This document shows, in pieces, positions 16,399-23,973 of a DNA stretch of 43,616 bases. Position 1 is the stretch's first letter. Every line of letters starts with the position of its first letter. Under the pieces are notes generated by a model. It ran no database searches. It was not told the DNA's origin and worked only from the letters and a program-made list of their open reading frames with translations. This DNA is from DASSWB01 sp035705495 (GTDB lineage: Bacteria > Bacteroidota > Bacteroidia > Flavobacteriales > Flavobacteriaceae), in the NCBI GenBank assembly GCA_035705495.1, contig DASSWB010000109.1:1-43616 (forward strand). Direction: 5' to 3'. The translations under genes and the position numbers were made by a program.

Positions 16399-16989
16399 AT
16401 GGAAGAATTAATAAAACTGGATCACGAACTTTTTCTATTTCTCAATAATTTGGGAAATGAAACTTGGGACTGGTTCTGGATTGCACTTTCAGGAAAATTT
16501 ACGGCCGTTCCTCTTTACGTTTTACTGCTTTTTTTGATCTATAAAAATTTTGGTGTGAAAGGAACTTTGATCACCCTAGTTCTGGTCGCCGGATTAATTA
16601 CATGTACAGATCAACTGGCAAATGTTTTTAAAGATGGTTTTGAACGTTTAAGACCATGCAGGCAGGAAGGTGTCATGGAACACGCTCGTATGTTGGCAGA
16701 TTACTGCGGAAAATACGGATATTTCTCTGCACACGCAGCCAGTTCAACCGCACTGGCCATCTACATCGGACTTATTTTGAAGGATGTTTACCGAAAAATA
16801 ATTTACTTCATGATTTTTTGGGCAATTTTGGTTTCCTACAGTCGGATTTATGTCGGTGTACATTATCCAGGAGACGTGATAACCGGAATTGTTATTGGCA
16901 GTTTCTTGGGATGGATTTTTTACAAGTTGCAACATTTCCTCATTAAGAAATACACGGATGTTGGTATTACCGAAAAAGAGGTTTTTTAA
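16399..16989 (+). CDS. PAP2 family membrane phosphatase
   Basis: A 196-residue membrane phosphatase with about five membrane segments. The three catalytic motifs are visible: K-D-G-F-E-R-L-R-P-C (KxxxxxxRP), Y-F-S-A-H-A-A-S-S (PSGH-like, catalytic His; Ala replaces the usual Gly) and S-R-I-Y-V-G-V-H-Y-P-G-D-V (SRxxxxxHxxxD, nucleophile His). Candidate substrates are undecaprenyl pyrophosphate, lipid A phosphate or phosphatidate. Which one cannot be told. ATG 16399 is chosen over the in-frame TTG at 16396. Confidence 0.95.
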   Translation: MEELIKLDHELFLFLNNLGNETWDWFWIALSGKFTAVPLYVLLLFLIYKNFGVKGTLITLVLVAGLITCTDQLANVFKDGFERLRPCRQEGVMEHARMLADYCGKYGYFSAHAASSTALAIYIGLILKDVYRKIIYFMIFWAILVSYSRIYVGVHYPGDVITGIVIGSFLGWIFYKLQHFLIKKYTDVGITEKEVF

Positions 16990-17061
16990 ATTGGAAATTT
17001 GAAGCAGCAATCAAAACCTAGATTCTATTTAAAAAACCCCAGATAAAATCAACCTCAAAAA

Positions 17062-18486
17062 TTATTCAGTAACTGCTTTTATTTTCTTCAATCCTTCGTA
17101 AATATTTTGAGCAATTTGTTTTTGATGTTCAGGATCGTTCAATTTTTCGGCATCTTGGTTATTTGATAAATATCCAAGATGTAAAGTAATTCCTGGCACA
17201 ACGGAATTCCTTAAAAGCAGAAAATTCGCGGTTTTTACTTTTCCTGTCTCAAAGCTTTCCTTTAATAGTTCCGAAATTAAAATTTTACTGTATTCATGTA
17301 CTTTCGAAGGTGAATTTCCTTCTGTGGAATAATACGCTTCAACACCATTTAAATCAGAATCCTTTTCCCAGTTGTTGCAATGCAGGCTTAAAAATAAATT
17401 GGGTTTTTGGGTATTGATGATTTCTGTTCTTTTTTCTAAACTTAAAAAATGATCTGTTTCACGGGTCAGGATAATTTCTATTTCTCCTTTTTTACCCAAT
17501 TCATAAAGCTGTTTTGTAATCGCCAGCGCAATTTCTTTCTCGTTATGACTTCCAGGATCCATACCGCCGTGCCCTGCGTCAATTAGTACCACAAAAGGTT
17601 TGGAATCTTCCATTGGAACATAAGAACTGAATGCAAAAACTGCGGCGAAAAGGATAAGAACGATACCGAACTTTAAGCCCAATACAAATTTTGATGTTTG
17701 TTTTTTGTGTAACATATTTAATCGGTTTTTGGTTTTAACGAAGCTAAAGCCACTAATGAATGGCTGTTTAATTGAATTTCCACAATTGATTAAATGCGAG
17801 GAATATATTTCTAAATCAACAGATTTTATTACTGCGGAATCGGCGAGATATTCATGATTTTGAATGATTTCCTTTTTGTACAACCAAATAAACGGATTGA
17901 ACCAAAAAAAGCAGCTTAGCAATTCCGACAATAGAATATCGACGGAATGAAGCTGCTTGCTATGTGCCAATTCATGCTGAATGACGGAATTTGCCAAATT
18001 ATTTTCTTCGAGGTCTTCATTATGAATAAAGAAATAGTTGAAAAAGCTGAAAGGATTTCCTTTTCCTGCAGTATCAATAATTTTAAATTTTCGAAAATCA
18101 TGAATTTTGCTGCGTCTTATCAAGTGGATGATCTTGAACAGATTTATGGCGAATCTTATTAAAAGCAAGAAGGTTATTAGGAAGTAAGAATAAAAGAAAA
18201 TCTGTTTTAATTGAAAATTTTCCTTCTGGATAATTTCAGCATTTCCCATCTCAATGACTTCTATGTTTTCCGAAGTGGTTAGCATGGGTTCCAATTGAAA
18301 TTTTTCTTCGGGAAAATAATTGCTGCCATAATCAAATTCCAAAGTTGGCGCAACAAGACAAAGGATCAAAGTACCCAATAAATAGAACCGATTGAACTGG
18401 AAATTTTTTCCCTTTTTCAGAAATAAAAAAAAAAGCACAAAGGAAATTGCAAGTGCATTTATTGAATAAAAAGCATAATCTACCAT
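17062..18486 (-). CDS. BlaR1-type M56 membrane protease fused to an amidase-3-like domain
   Basis: A 474-residue two-part membrane protein. The first 290 residues are the M56/BlaR1 core: hydrophobic segments near 4-25, 34-50, 95-122, 180-203 and 267-290, zinc motif H-E-L-A-H at 171-175 and the third ligand in E-Y-L-A-D near 212. Instead of a penicillin-binding sensor, residues 297-474 are an N-acetylmuramoyl-L-alanine amidase (Amidase_3) fold: D-A-G-H-G-G (H306), E-K-E-I-A-L (E316), S-L-H-C-N-N (H369). The expected catalytic Glu in the final L-x-E-x-G-F-L-S-N motif is His436 (L-H-L-G-Y-L-S-N). Zinc binding is therefore likely but hydrolysis doubtful. The amidase part should face the periplasm. 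The gene begins 1 base after the blaI-like stop. Inferred role: sensing peptidoglycan fragments and cleaving the repressor. Confidence 0.88.
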   Translation of the reverse strand: MVDYAFYSINALAISFVLFFLFLKKGKNFQFNRFYLLGTLILCLVAPTLEFDYGSNYFPEEKFQLEPMLTTSENIEVIEMGNAEIIQKENFQLKQIFFYSYFLITFLLLIRFAINLFKIIHLIRRSKIHDFRKFKIIDTAGKGNPFSFFNYFFIHNEDLEENNLANSVIQHELAHSKQLHSVDILLSELLSCFFWFNPFIWLYKKEIIQNHEYLADSAVIKSVDLEIYSSHLINCGNSIKQPFISGFSFVKTKNRLNMLHKKQTSKFVLGLKFGIVLILFAAVFAFSSYVPMEDSKPFVVLIDAGHGGMDPGSHNEKEIALAITKQLYELGKKGEIEIILTRETDHFLSLEKRTEIINTQKPNLFLSLHCNNWEKDSDLNGVEAYYSTEGNSPSKVHEYSKILISELLKESFETGKVKTANFLLLRNSVVPGITLHLGYLSNNQDAEKLNDPEHQKQIAQNIYEGLKKIKAVTE

Positions 18487-18487
18487 T

Positions 18488-18868
18488 CTATTTCTTTTTT
18501 TGAGCTATTTTCTTTTGAACAATTTCTTCCAACTCTTGTAATTCCTGCATACTTAAATCGGCGTTTTTGGCAAAGAAAGAGGCAAATTGGGAAGATGAAT
18601 TATTGAAAAAATTTGAAACCATATCTTTTAATTCGGTTCTGAAATATTCATTTTTTTTCAGCAGCGGAAAATATTCTTTATCACGCCCATATTTTGTAAA
18701 ACCAATATATTTCTTATCAACCATTCGACCTATTAATGTGGAAATGGTGGTGTAGGCCGGTCTTGGTTCAGGGAATTGCTCTACAATATCTTTCATGAAG
18801 CCTTTTTCGATCTTCCAAAGATGCTTCATAATCTGTAGTTCCGATTTGTTCAATTGTTTGTTATCCAC
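18488..18868 (-). CDS. BlaI/MecI family transcriptional repressor
   Basis: A 126-residue winged-helix repressor. The N-terminal half has the family pattern L-N-K-S-E-L-Q-I-M-K-H-L-W, then R-P-A-Y-T-T-I-S-T-L-I-G-R-M (recognition helix) and K-Y-I-G-F-T (wing). The C-terminal helices form the dimerisation part, where M56 partners cleave. The start is set at the GTG at 18866-18868, giving the family's normal length. A longer frame from a TTG at 18916 would begin upstream of the operator. A downstream TTG (Q-L-N-K) is another option because the -7 box touches the GTG. The operator-like dyad at 18883-18898 indicates autoregulation. Confidence 0.93.
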   Translation of the reverse strand: MDNKQLNKSELQIMKHLWKIEKGFMKDIVEQFPEPRPAYTTISTLIGRMVDKKYIGFTKYGRDKEYFPLLKKNEYFRTELKDMVSNFFNNSSSQFASFFAKNADLSMQELQELEEIVQKKIAQKKK

Positions 18869-18875
18869 AAATATA
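18868..18875 (-). promoter_or_regulatory. -7 promoter element for the blaI-M56 operon
   Basis: On the minus strand this reads TATATTTG, an exact TAnnTTTG. Its last G is the first base of the proposed GTG start. Either the transcript is leaderless with a start slightly downstream, or this match is not the promoter. No TTG at proper spacing. Confidence 0.35.
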
Positions 18876-18882
18876 GTTTTAA

Positions 18883-18898
18883 TACTACAAATGTAGTA
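18883..18898. promoter_or_regulatory. BlaI/MecI-type operator dyad
   Basis: TACTACAAATGTAGTA: 7-base perfect inverted arms (TACTACA / TGTAGTA) around AA. The TACA..TGTA core is the established binding pattern of BlaI/MecI repressors. It lies 14 bases before the repressor gene's start and just upstream of its candidate -7 box, in position to block transcription. Confidence 0.8.
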
Positions 18899-19133
18899 AT
18901 AAAATTGTAATGGCAAAACTATTTGGAAATTTATCGAATTTTACGGGTTGCAATAATCCTGTTACAGAACATACCACAATGGGCACCGCTGAAAATAAAA
19001 AATTTTAAATTAAAAAAATCGACGGAAGTTAACTACCACGAAGCGTTCATTGATATTTACGGTTTTTAAACATCGAAAACTACCTTCTGAGTAAAATTCA
19101 AAAGGCATCGAAATAGATTATTGTTGAAAATTT

Positions 19134-20210
19134 CTATTGCTTTTCAACCAAATATCGCCATCCAAATTTATCTTCGGATTTGTTGTATTGAATATCGGTT
19201 AATTTGGATTTGAAAAGTGTGGCATACGAATCTTCTTGATCCTTCAGCTCAAATTTTTCACCCTTATAACCAAAACCTTTTATGGGATTGATCACGGCTG
19301 CGGTGCCAGAACCAAACATTTCCTTTAACTCACCATTTCTTGCTGCATCCAGTATTTCCTGTACTTTAACGCGTCTTTCCTCAACGGGAATATCCAGATC
19401 CTTGGCCAAGGTAATCACAGAATTTCTCGTGACCCCATCTAAAATTCGATCACTGAGCGGTGCTGTCAAAAGTTTGTTCCCAACCCTGAAAAATACATTC
19501 ATTGTTCCAGCTTCCTCCAAAAATTCGTGGTGGCTTGCATCAGTCCAAACCACTTGTTGGAAACCTTCGGCTTTTGCTAAATTCGTCGGATAAAATTGGG
19601 CTGCATAATTACCTGCTGCTTTTGCAAAACCAACACCGCCATTTGCGGATCGGCTATATTCTTCAGCGAAAACCACTCGCACTTCTCCGCTATAATAAGA
19701 TTTGGCAGGAGAACAAATAATCATGAATTTGTATTTTGTTGATGGTGCTGCAGAAACTCCTGCTTCGGTAGCAATCACAAACGGACGGATATAAAGTGAA
19801 TTCCCTGCTCCAGGTTTAATCCATTCCCTGTCCAAATTCAATAATTTTTCCAATCCGGCCAAGAAAATTGATTTGGGAATTTCCGGGATTGCCAATCTTT
19901 TAGAAGATATATTAAAGCGTTCAAAATTTGCTTCGGGCCTGAACAACCATACTTTGTCATCATCATCTTTGAACGCTTTCATTCCTTCAAAAATGGCCTG
20001 GCCATAATGAAATACTTTTGCTGAAGGCATTAATGAAAACGGTCCGTATGGTTTGACAACCGGTTTTTGCCATTCTCCATTTTCATAGTCGCATTCCAAC
20101 ATATGGTCGGTGAAAATATTCCCAAAGACCAAATTTTGAAAATCAACTGAGTCAATTTTAGAAGAAGATGCTTTTTCAACATCAATCACAATGGTAGAAT
20201 TGCCTATCAT
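19134..20210 (-). CDS. ilvE: Branched-chain amino acid aminotransferase
   Basis: A 358-residue fold-type IV PLP aminotransferase of the larger (eukaryotic-like) BCAT subtype. It performs the last step of Leu/Ile/Val synthesis and the first step of their breakdown. Seen: F-H-Y-G-Q-A-I-F-E-G-M-K-A-F, R-P-F-V-I-A-T, the PLP lysine K197 in F-A-K-A-A-G-N-Y-A, E-E-A-G-T-M-N-V-F-F and G-S-G-T-A-A-V-I-N-P for the phosphate cup. ATG at 20210. An excellent TTG-N18-TAAATTTG promoter lies upstream, divergent from the DUF4920 gene. The 265-base gap downstream to the blaI start holds only the BlaI operator and promoter. Confidence 0.97.
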   Translation of the reverse strand: MIGNSTIVIDVEKASSSKIDSVDFQNLVFGNIFTDHMLECDYENGEWQKPVVKPYGPFSLMPSAKVFHYGQAIFEGMKAFKDDDDKVWLFRPEANFERFNISSKRLAIPEIPKSIFLAGLEKLLNLDREWIKPGAGNSLYIRPFVIATEAGVSAAPSTKYKFMIICSPAKSYYSGEVRVVFAEEYSRSANGGVGFAKAAGNYAAQFYPTNLAKAEGFQQVVWTDASHHEFLEEAGTMNVFFRVGNKLLTAPLSDRILDGVTRNSVITLAKDLDIPVEERRVKVQEILDAARNGELKEMFGSGTAAVINPIKGFGYKGEKFELKDQEDSYATLFKSKLTDIQYNKSEDKFGWRYLVEKQ

Positions 20211-20230
20211 GCATAAATTTTTTGATTATG

Positions 20231-20259
20231 CAAATTTACCCAAATAAAAACGGAATCAA
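20231..20259 (-). promoter_or_regulatory. Promoter of ilvE
   Basis: On the minus strand: TTG (20259-20257), 18 bases, TAAATTTG (20238-20231). Both elements and the spacing match the Bacteroidota consensus. The -7 box is 20 bases before the ilvE ATG. Confidence 0.7.
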
Positions 20260-20274
20260 AATGTAAACTTTTGG

Positions 20275-20282
20275 TAAATTTG
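20275..20282 (+). promoter_or_regulatory. -7 promoter element of the DUF4920-mnmD operon
   Basis: TAAATTTG, an exact TAnnTTTG, 32 bases before the ATG at 20315. It is divergent from and close to the ilvE promoter, with the two -7 boxes 36 bases apart. Confidence 0.55.
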
Positions 20283-20314
20283 GCTCACATTTTAATTAAC
20301 CAAAGATTTAAGAA

Positions 20315-20845
20315 ATGAAAAAATACTCAATCGTTTTAGTTCTGGCCTCATTACTGATTTTTTCTTGTAAAGAAGCAAAAGAAGAGCAAGAGGTAAGTAA
20401 AACAGAGGTAGCGGAGGTTTCAGAGGAAATTAAAGTACCAGAAGGTTATCTTTCCGTAGGGGAAAAAATGGATACTACAAATGTTTTGTCCATGGCCGAA
20501 ATGGAAGAACGATATAAAAATTTGCCAATTGGTGATACCATCAATGTAAAATATGAAACAACTGTAAAAGAAGTTTGTAAAAAGAAAGGTTGTTGGATGA
20601 TCATGGAAAATGGAGAAAGCGATGATGTGATGGTGAAATTTAAGGATTATGCCTTTTTTGTCCCCAAAGATATTGATAGCAGTAAAGTGATTATTTCCGG
20701 AAAAGCTTATGTGACCGAAATGTCTGTGGAAGACAGACAGCATTATGCGGAAGATGGAGGAAAATCTGAAGCAGAAATTGCAGCCATTACTGAGCCGAAA
20801 AAGACGCTTTCTTTCTTAGCTGATGGCGTTCTGATCAAAGAATAA
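20315..20845 (+). CDS. DUF4920 domain lipoprotein
   Basis: A 176-residue lipoprotein. The signal peptide ends L-L-I-F-S-C at about residue 18, followed by K-E-A-K-E-E, an acidic stretch of the surface-export type. The domain (about 60-175) contains V-K-E-V-C-K-K-K-G-C-W-M and V-K-F-K-D-Y-A-F-F-V-P, the pattern of DUF4920, an OB-like envelope domain. The paired cysteines in C-K-K-K-G-C could bind metal or form a disulfide. Function unknown. It overlaps mnmD by one base (taATG). Confidence 0.88.
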   Translation: MKKYSIVLVLASLLIFSCKEAKEEQEVSKTEVAEVSEEIKVPEGYLSVGEKMDTTNVLSMAEMEERYKNLPIGDTINVKYETTVKEVCKKKGCWMIMENGESDDVMVKFKDYAFFVPKDIDSSKVIISGKAYVTEMSVEDRQHYAEDGGKSEAEIAAITEPKKTLSFLADGVLIKE

Positions 20846-21516
20846 TGGAGCGGAAAATCATCACTACGGCTGATGGTTCCAAAACCATTTATTTGCCGGA
20901 GTTGGATGAGCATTACCATTCTAAACACGGAGCCATTCAGGAAGCCTATCACGTTTTCATAAAAATGGGTCTCGATTTTCTGATTCAGAAAAAGCTCCTG
21001 AATTTAAATATTCTCGAAATCGGTTTTGGGACGGGTTTAAATGCTTTCATTACTTTTTTACAAGCAAAAAAACAGGGATTACAAATTAATTATACGGGTG
21101 TAGAAGCTTTTCCAATTCCTTCAAGCGAAGTGGTAGGTTTAAATTACGTAGAATTGCTTTCTGCATCCGAATCCTCCGAGGTGTTTGATAAAATTCATCA
21201 GGTTTCTTGGGAGCAAAATCATGAAATCGAAGCGTTTTTTACATTGAAAAAACGCCAGATGCGATTTGAGGATATCAATGATTTTGAACTTTACAATTTA
21301 ATATATTTTGATGCTTTTGGTGCGCGCGTCCAACCTGAATTATGGACGGTAGAAATTTTTAAGAAAATGCACAAGGCCTTAAAACCAGAAGGTGTTTTGG
21401 TTACTTATTCGGCCAAAGGGAGTGTCCGACGCGCTTTGCAGCAGGTCGGTTTTTTAGTCGAACGACTTCCTGGTCCTCCAGGAAAACGGGAGATGTTGCG
21501 AGGCGTAAAAGTGTAA
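20845..21516 (+). CDS. mnmD: tRNA 5-methylaminomethyl-2-thiouridine methyltransferase MnmD
   Basis: A 223-residue SAM-dependent methyltransferase that completes the mnm5s2U34 wobble modification. The N-terminal signature is T-A-D-G-S-K-T-I-Y and E-H-Y-H-S-K-H-G-A. The SAM site is I-L-E-I-G-F-G-T-G-L-N. F-D-A-F-G and the C-terminal G-P-P-G-K-R-E-M follow. It is the single-domain type without the MnmC oxidoreductase half, as usual outside proteobacteria. ATG overlaps the DUF4920 stop. Confidence 0.95.
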   Translation: MERKIITTADGSKTIYLPELDEHYHSKHGAIQEAYHVFIKMGLDFLIQKKLLNLNILEIGFGTGLNAFITFLQAKKQGLQINYTGVEAFPIPSSEVVGLNYVELLSASESSEVFDKIHQVSWEQNHEIEAFFTLKKRQMRFEDINDFELYNLIYFDAFGARVQPELWTVEIFKKMHKALKPEGVLVTYSAKGSVRRALQQVGFLVERLPGPPGKREMLRGVKV

Positions 21517-21585
21517 TTTTGTGAATCAGTGAACGTTAAACTGTGGTGTCAGTTGTATTTATCATCGTAAATTTCAGGAAAAAGG

Positions 21586-22488
21586 ATGAAAATATTAATA
21601 ACAGGAGCGACAGGTTTGGTGGGCAAAAGTATCTCCGAATTATGTCAGAAAAGGGGAATCCAGTTCCATTATCTCACTACGCGAAAAAATAAAATTAAGG
21701 ATTCCGAAAATTGTCGCGGATTCTATTGGAATCCGACGAAAGGGGAGATAGATATTACCTGTTTTGAACGTGTTGATACAATTATTAACCTGGCCGGTTC
21801 TTCCATTTTTAAAAAATGGAACAAAAAAAACAAAACAGAAATCTTGAACAGTCGCGTGCAAAGTTTACAGCTTCTGTACGATTCATTAAAATCGACTTCG
21901 AACAACGTAAACCACATTATTTCTGCGAGTGCCATCGGGATTTATCTGCATTCCTATAAGAAAATTTATACAGAAGAAGATAACAATGTGAGTGATACAT
22001 TTTTGGGCAGCGTGATAGATGAGTGGGAATCGGCAGCAGATAAATTTTCAGAATTGAATGTAAAAGTGACGAAATTAAGAACCGGTATGGTGCTGGATAG
22101 AAAGGAAGGTGCTTTTCCGAAATTAAAAAATGCTGCAAAAAATTACATGGCGGCTAGTTTTGGAGCTGGAAACCAATGGCAATCATGGATTCACATTTAT
22201 GATCTTTCAAGACTATATCTTTTTGTTGCTGAAAAAGAATTGACAGGAATTTATAATGCGGTTGCACCAAATCCTGTAACAAACCAAACACTGAACAAGA
22301 AATTGGCCAAGGAGCTGGAAAAACAGTCAATTATCAATAAAATACCCGAATTTGCAGTGAAGTTGATCTTTGGAGAGCGGTCTATTTTATTGTTGGAAAG
22401 TCAATTAGTGAGCAGTAAAAAAATTGAAGAAAACGGATTTAGATTCAAATATAAAAAAGTGCGTAAGGCGATTAAAGATTTAATATAA
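21586..22488 (+). CDS. TIGR01777 family NAD(P)-dependent epimerase (SDR39U1-like)
   Basis: A 300-residue extended/atypical SDR. The N-terminal Rossmann motif is I-T-G-A-T-G-L-V-G, then I-I-N-L-A-G-S-S-I, S-A-S-A-I-G-I-Y and L-R-T-G-M-V-L-D. The C-terminal DUF1731 portion carries N-A-V-A-P-N-P-V-T. The usual Y-x-x-x-K catalytic pair is replaced by I-Y-L-H-S-Y-K-K in this family. The physiological substrate is unknown. A bidirectional terminator follows 7 bases after the stop. Confidence 0.93.
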   Translation: MKILITGATGLVGKSISELCQKRGIQFHYLTTRKNKIKDSENCRGFYWNPTKGEIDITCFERVDTIINLAGSSIFKKWNKKNKTEILNSRVQSLQLLYDSLKSTSNNVNHIISASAIGIYLHSYKKIYTEEDNNVSDTFLGSVIDEWESAADKFSELNVKVTKLRTGMVLDRKEGAFPKLKNAAKNYMAASFGAGNQWQSWIHIYDLSRLYLFVAEKELTGIYNAVAPNPVTNQTLNKKLAKELEKQSIINKIPEFAVKLIFGERSILLLESQLVSSKKIEENGFRFKYKKVRKAIKDLI

Positions 22489-22493
22489 GAAAA

Positions 22494-22520
22494 AGAAAAA
22501 ACCGGCTTTGCCGGTTTTTG
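22494..22520. terminator. Bidirectional terminator
   Basis: AAAAACCGGC-TTT-GCCGGTTTTT, symmetric with A and T runs. It serves the epimerase (+) and the convergent YceI gene (-). Confidence 0.9.
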
Positions 22521-22540
22521 TTCACTTTAAAATAGTGTTA

Positions 22541-23227
22541 TTAAGACTTATTATGGGCGGTTACGTTGAAAGAAAGCTCCATATCATCGCTAATAAAATT
22601 GTCACCTAAATTATCAAAAACAGATTGAGATCCGTAATTAACGCCCCAATCAGTTCTATCAATGATGAATCTTTCGCTTTCTATGACCAAGGTTTTCCCG
22701 TCGTTACTCAATTTCGTATCAACTGGAAATTCTATGTTTTTGGTCGAATCTTTCAGTGTCAGGTTACCTTGTAGGAAAGTTTTACCATCTCTTTCAGTAG
22801 TTCCGGTAATTTCAAAAGTTGCAGTTGGAAATTTTTTGACGTTAAAAAAATCGGTTTCTTTTCCTTCAACGGTTCCTTTTAAATGGTTCTCAAGGTTTTC
22901 CCGATCCTCATCACTGATGTTTGCATCGGTTACGGCAACACTGTTCATGTCTATAACAACGGTTCCACTTTCTATTTTACCGTCTTTGGCCGTAAAATGT
23001 CCGGATTGAATGTCAATAGTTCCCACATGTTCACCTGTTGGTTTTGTTCCTCTCCACTTCATTTCTGAAGCCGTGGTGTCTATTTCATACTGAATGGCTT
23101 CAGCAGAAGCCGTTTTTGCTTCGGCAGCTTCAGTGGCACTCACCTCGTTTGTTTTGTCATCTTTACAGGAAGAAACTCCCATAATAAGGCCCATCACTAA
23201 AAATAGGTTCAAAAAATTGTTTTTCAT
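22541..23227 (-). CDS. YceI family lipoprotein
   Basis: A 228-residue envelope lipoprotein: signal peptide to V-S-S-C at about residue 21, then K-D-D-K (surface-export-like), an Ala/Glu linker and a YceI lipocalin-like barrel from about 45 (Y-E-I-D-T-T-A-S-E-M-K-W, G-H-F, G-T-V-V-I-D-M-N-S, F-P-T-A-T-F-E-I-T-G). YceI proteins bind isoprenoid lipids such as polyprenols or quinones. The ligand here is unknown. Divergent from grpE. Confidence 0.93.
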   Translation of the reverse strand: MKNNFLNLFLVMGLIMGVSSCKDDKTNEVSATEAAEAKTASAEAIQYEIDTTASEMKWRGTKPTGEHVGTIDIQSGHFTAKDGKIESGTVVIDMNSVAVTDANISDEDRENLENHLKGTVEGKETDFFNVKKFPTATFEITGTTERDGKTFLQGNLTLKDSTKNIEFPVDTKLSNDGKTLVIESERFIIDRTDWGVNYGSQSVFDNLGDNFISDDMELSFNVTAHNKS

Positions 23228-23253
23228 CCGTAGTTCTTTTTAAGTTAGAAAAA

Positions 23254-23261
23254 CAAAATTA
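23254..23261 (-). promoter_or_regulatory. -7 promoter element of the YceI gene
   Basis: TAATTTTG on the minus strand, an exact TAnnTTTG, 26 bases before the ATG. The nearest TTG is only 12 bases further up, so the -33 is uncertain. Confidence 0.45.
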
Positions 23262-23316
23262 AAACGATTTTAACAAGACTAACTTAAAATTGACTTAAAA
23301 TTTTTTTTGTGACATT

Positions 23317-23348
23317 TTGGCATTTTCATAGAAGTGGCAATACTTTTG
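23317..23348 (+). promoter_or_regulatory. Promoter of grpE-dnaJ
   Basis: TTG at 23317-23319, 21-base spacer, TACTTTTG at 23341-23348. An exact -7 box, 31 bases before the grpE ATG. No CIRCE-type inverted repeat was seen. Confidence 0.65.
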
Positions 23349-23379
23349 AAAGTGGGAGGAAGGAATAAAATTGATTAGA

Positions 23380-23961
23380 ATGAACAAGAATAACGAAAAC
23401 AAGAAAAAATCTTCCCAAGATAGAGAAGAATCACTTAAAGATAAAGTGGAAGAAACTATTGATAACGCTATAGAACAAGTAGAAGAAGACGCAGAAGGGG
23501 AAAGCGACTCTTCGAAATTGGAAGCGATAAAATCGGATTTGGAAAAAGAAAAGGATAAATTTTTACGTCTTTTTGCCGAATTTGAAAACTACAAACGCAG
23601 AACAGGAAAAGAGCGCTTGGAATTATTTAAGACCGCAAACCAGGAAATGATGTTGGCAATGCTTCCTGTTTTAGATGATTTTGATAGAGCTATTGCACAA
23701 ATCAGTAAATCAGAAGATAAGGGTCTTTTACAAGGTGTAGAGTTAATTCATAGTAAATTCAAGGAAACTTTGAGAAGCAAAGGCTTGGAACTTATGGAAG
23801 TGAAGGAGGGTGATGTTTTTGATTCCGAAATCCATGAAGCGGTTACCCAAATCCCTGCGCCTTCAGATAAATTAAAGGGGAAAATAGTGGATGTTGTTGA
23901 AAAAGGTTATAAGCTTGGGGATAAAATTATTAGATTTCCAAAAGTAGTAACCGGGCAGTAA
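23380..23961 (+). CDS. grpE: Nucleotide exchange factor GrpE
   Basis: A 193-residue GrpE, the exchange factor that releases ADP from DnaK. A Lys/Glu-rich N-terminal coiled coil precedes F-L-R-L-F-A-E-F-E-N-Y-K-R-R and the C-terminal beta-domain (G-V-E-L-I-H-S-K-F, V-E-K-G-Y-K-L-G-D-K-I-I-R). ATG at 23380 gives MNKNNENKKK; an in-frame TTG at 23371 is less likely. dnaJ follows after 12 bases. dnaK is not in the window. Confidence 0.97.
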   Translation: MNKNNENKKKSSQDREESLKDKVEETIDNAIEQVEEDAEGESDSSKLEAIKSDLEKEKDKFLRLFAEFENYKRRTGKERLELFKTANQEMMLAMLPVLDDFDRAIAQISKSEDKGLLQGVELIHSKFKETLRSKGLELMEVKEGDVFDSEIHEAVTQIPAPSDKLKGKIVDVVEKGYKLGDKIIRFPKVVTGQ

Positions 23962-23973
23962 GAAACAGTAAAA

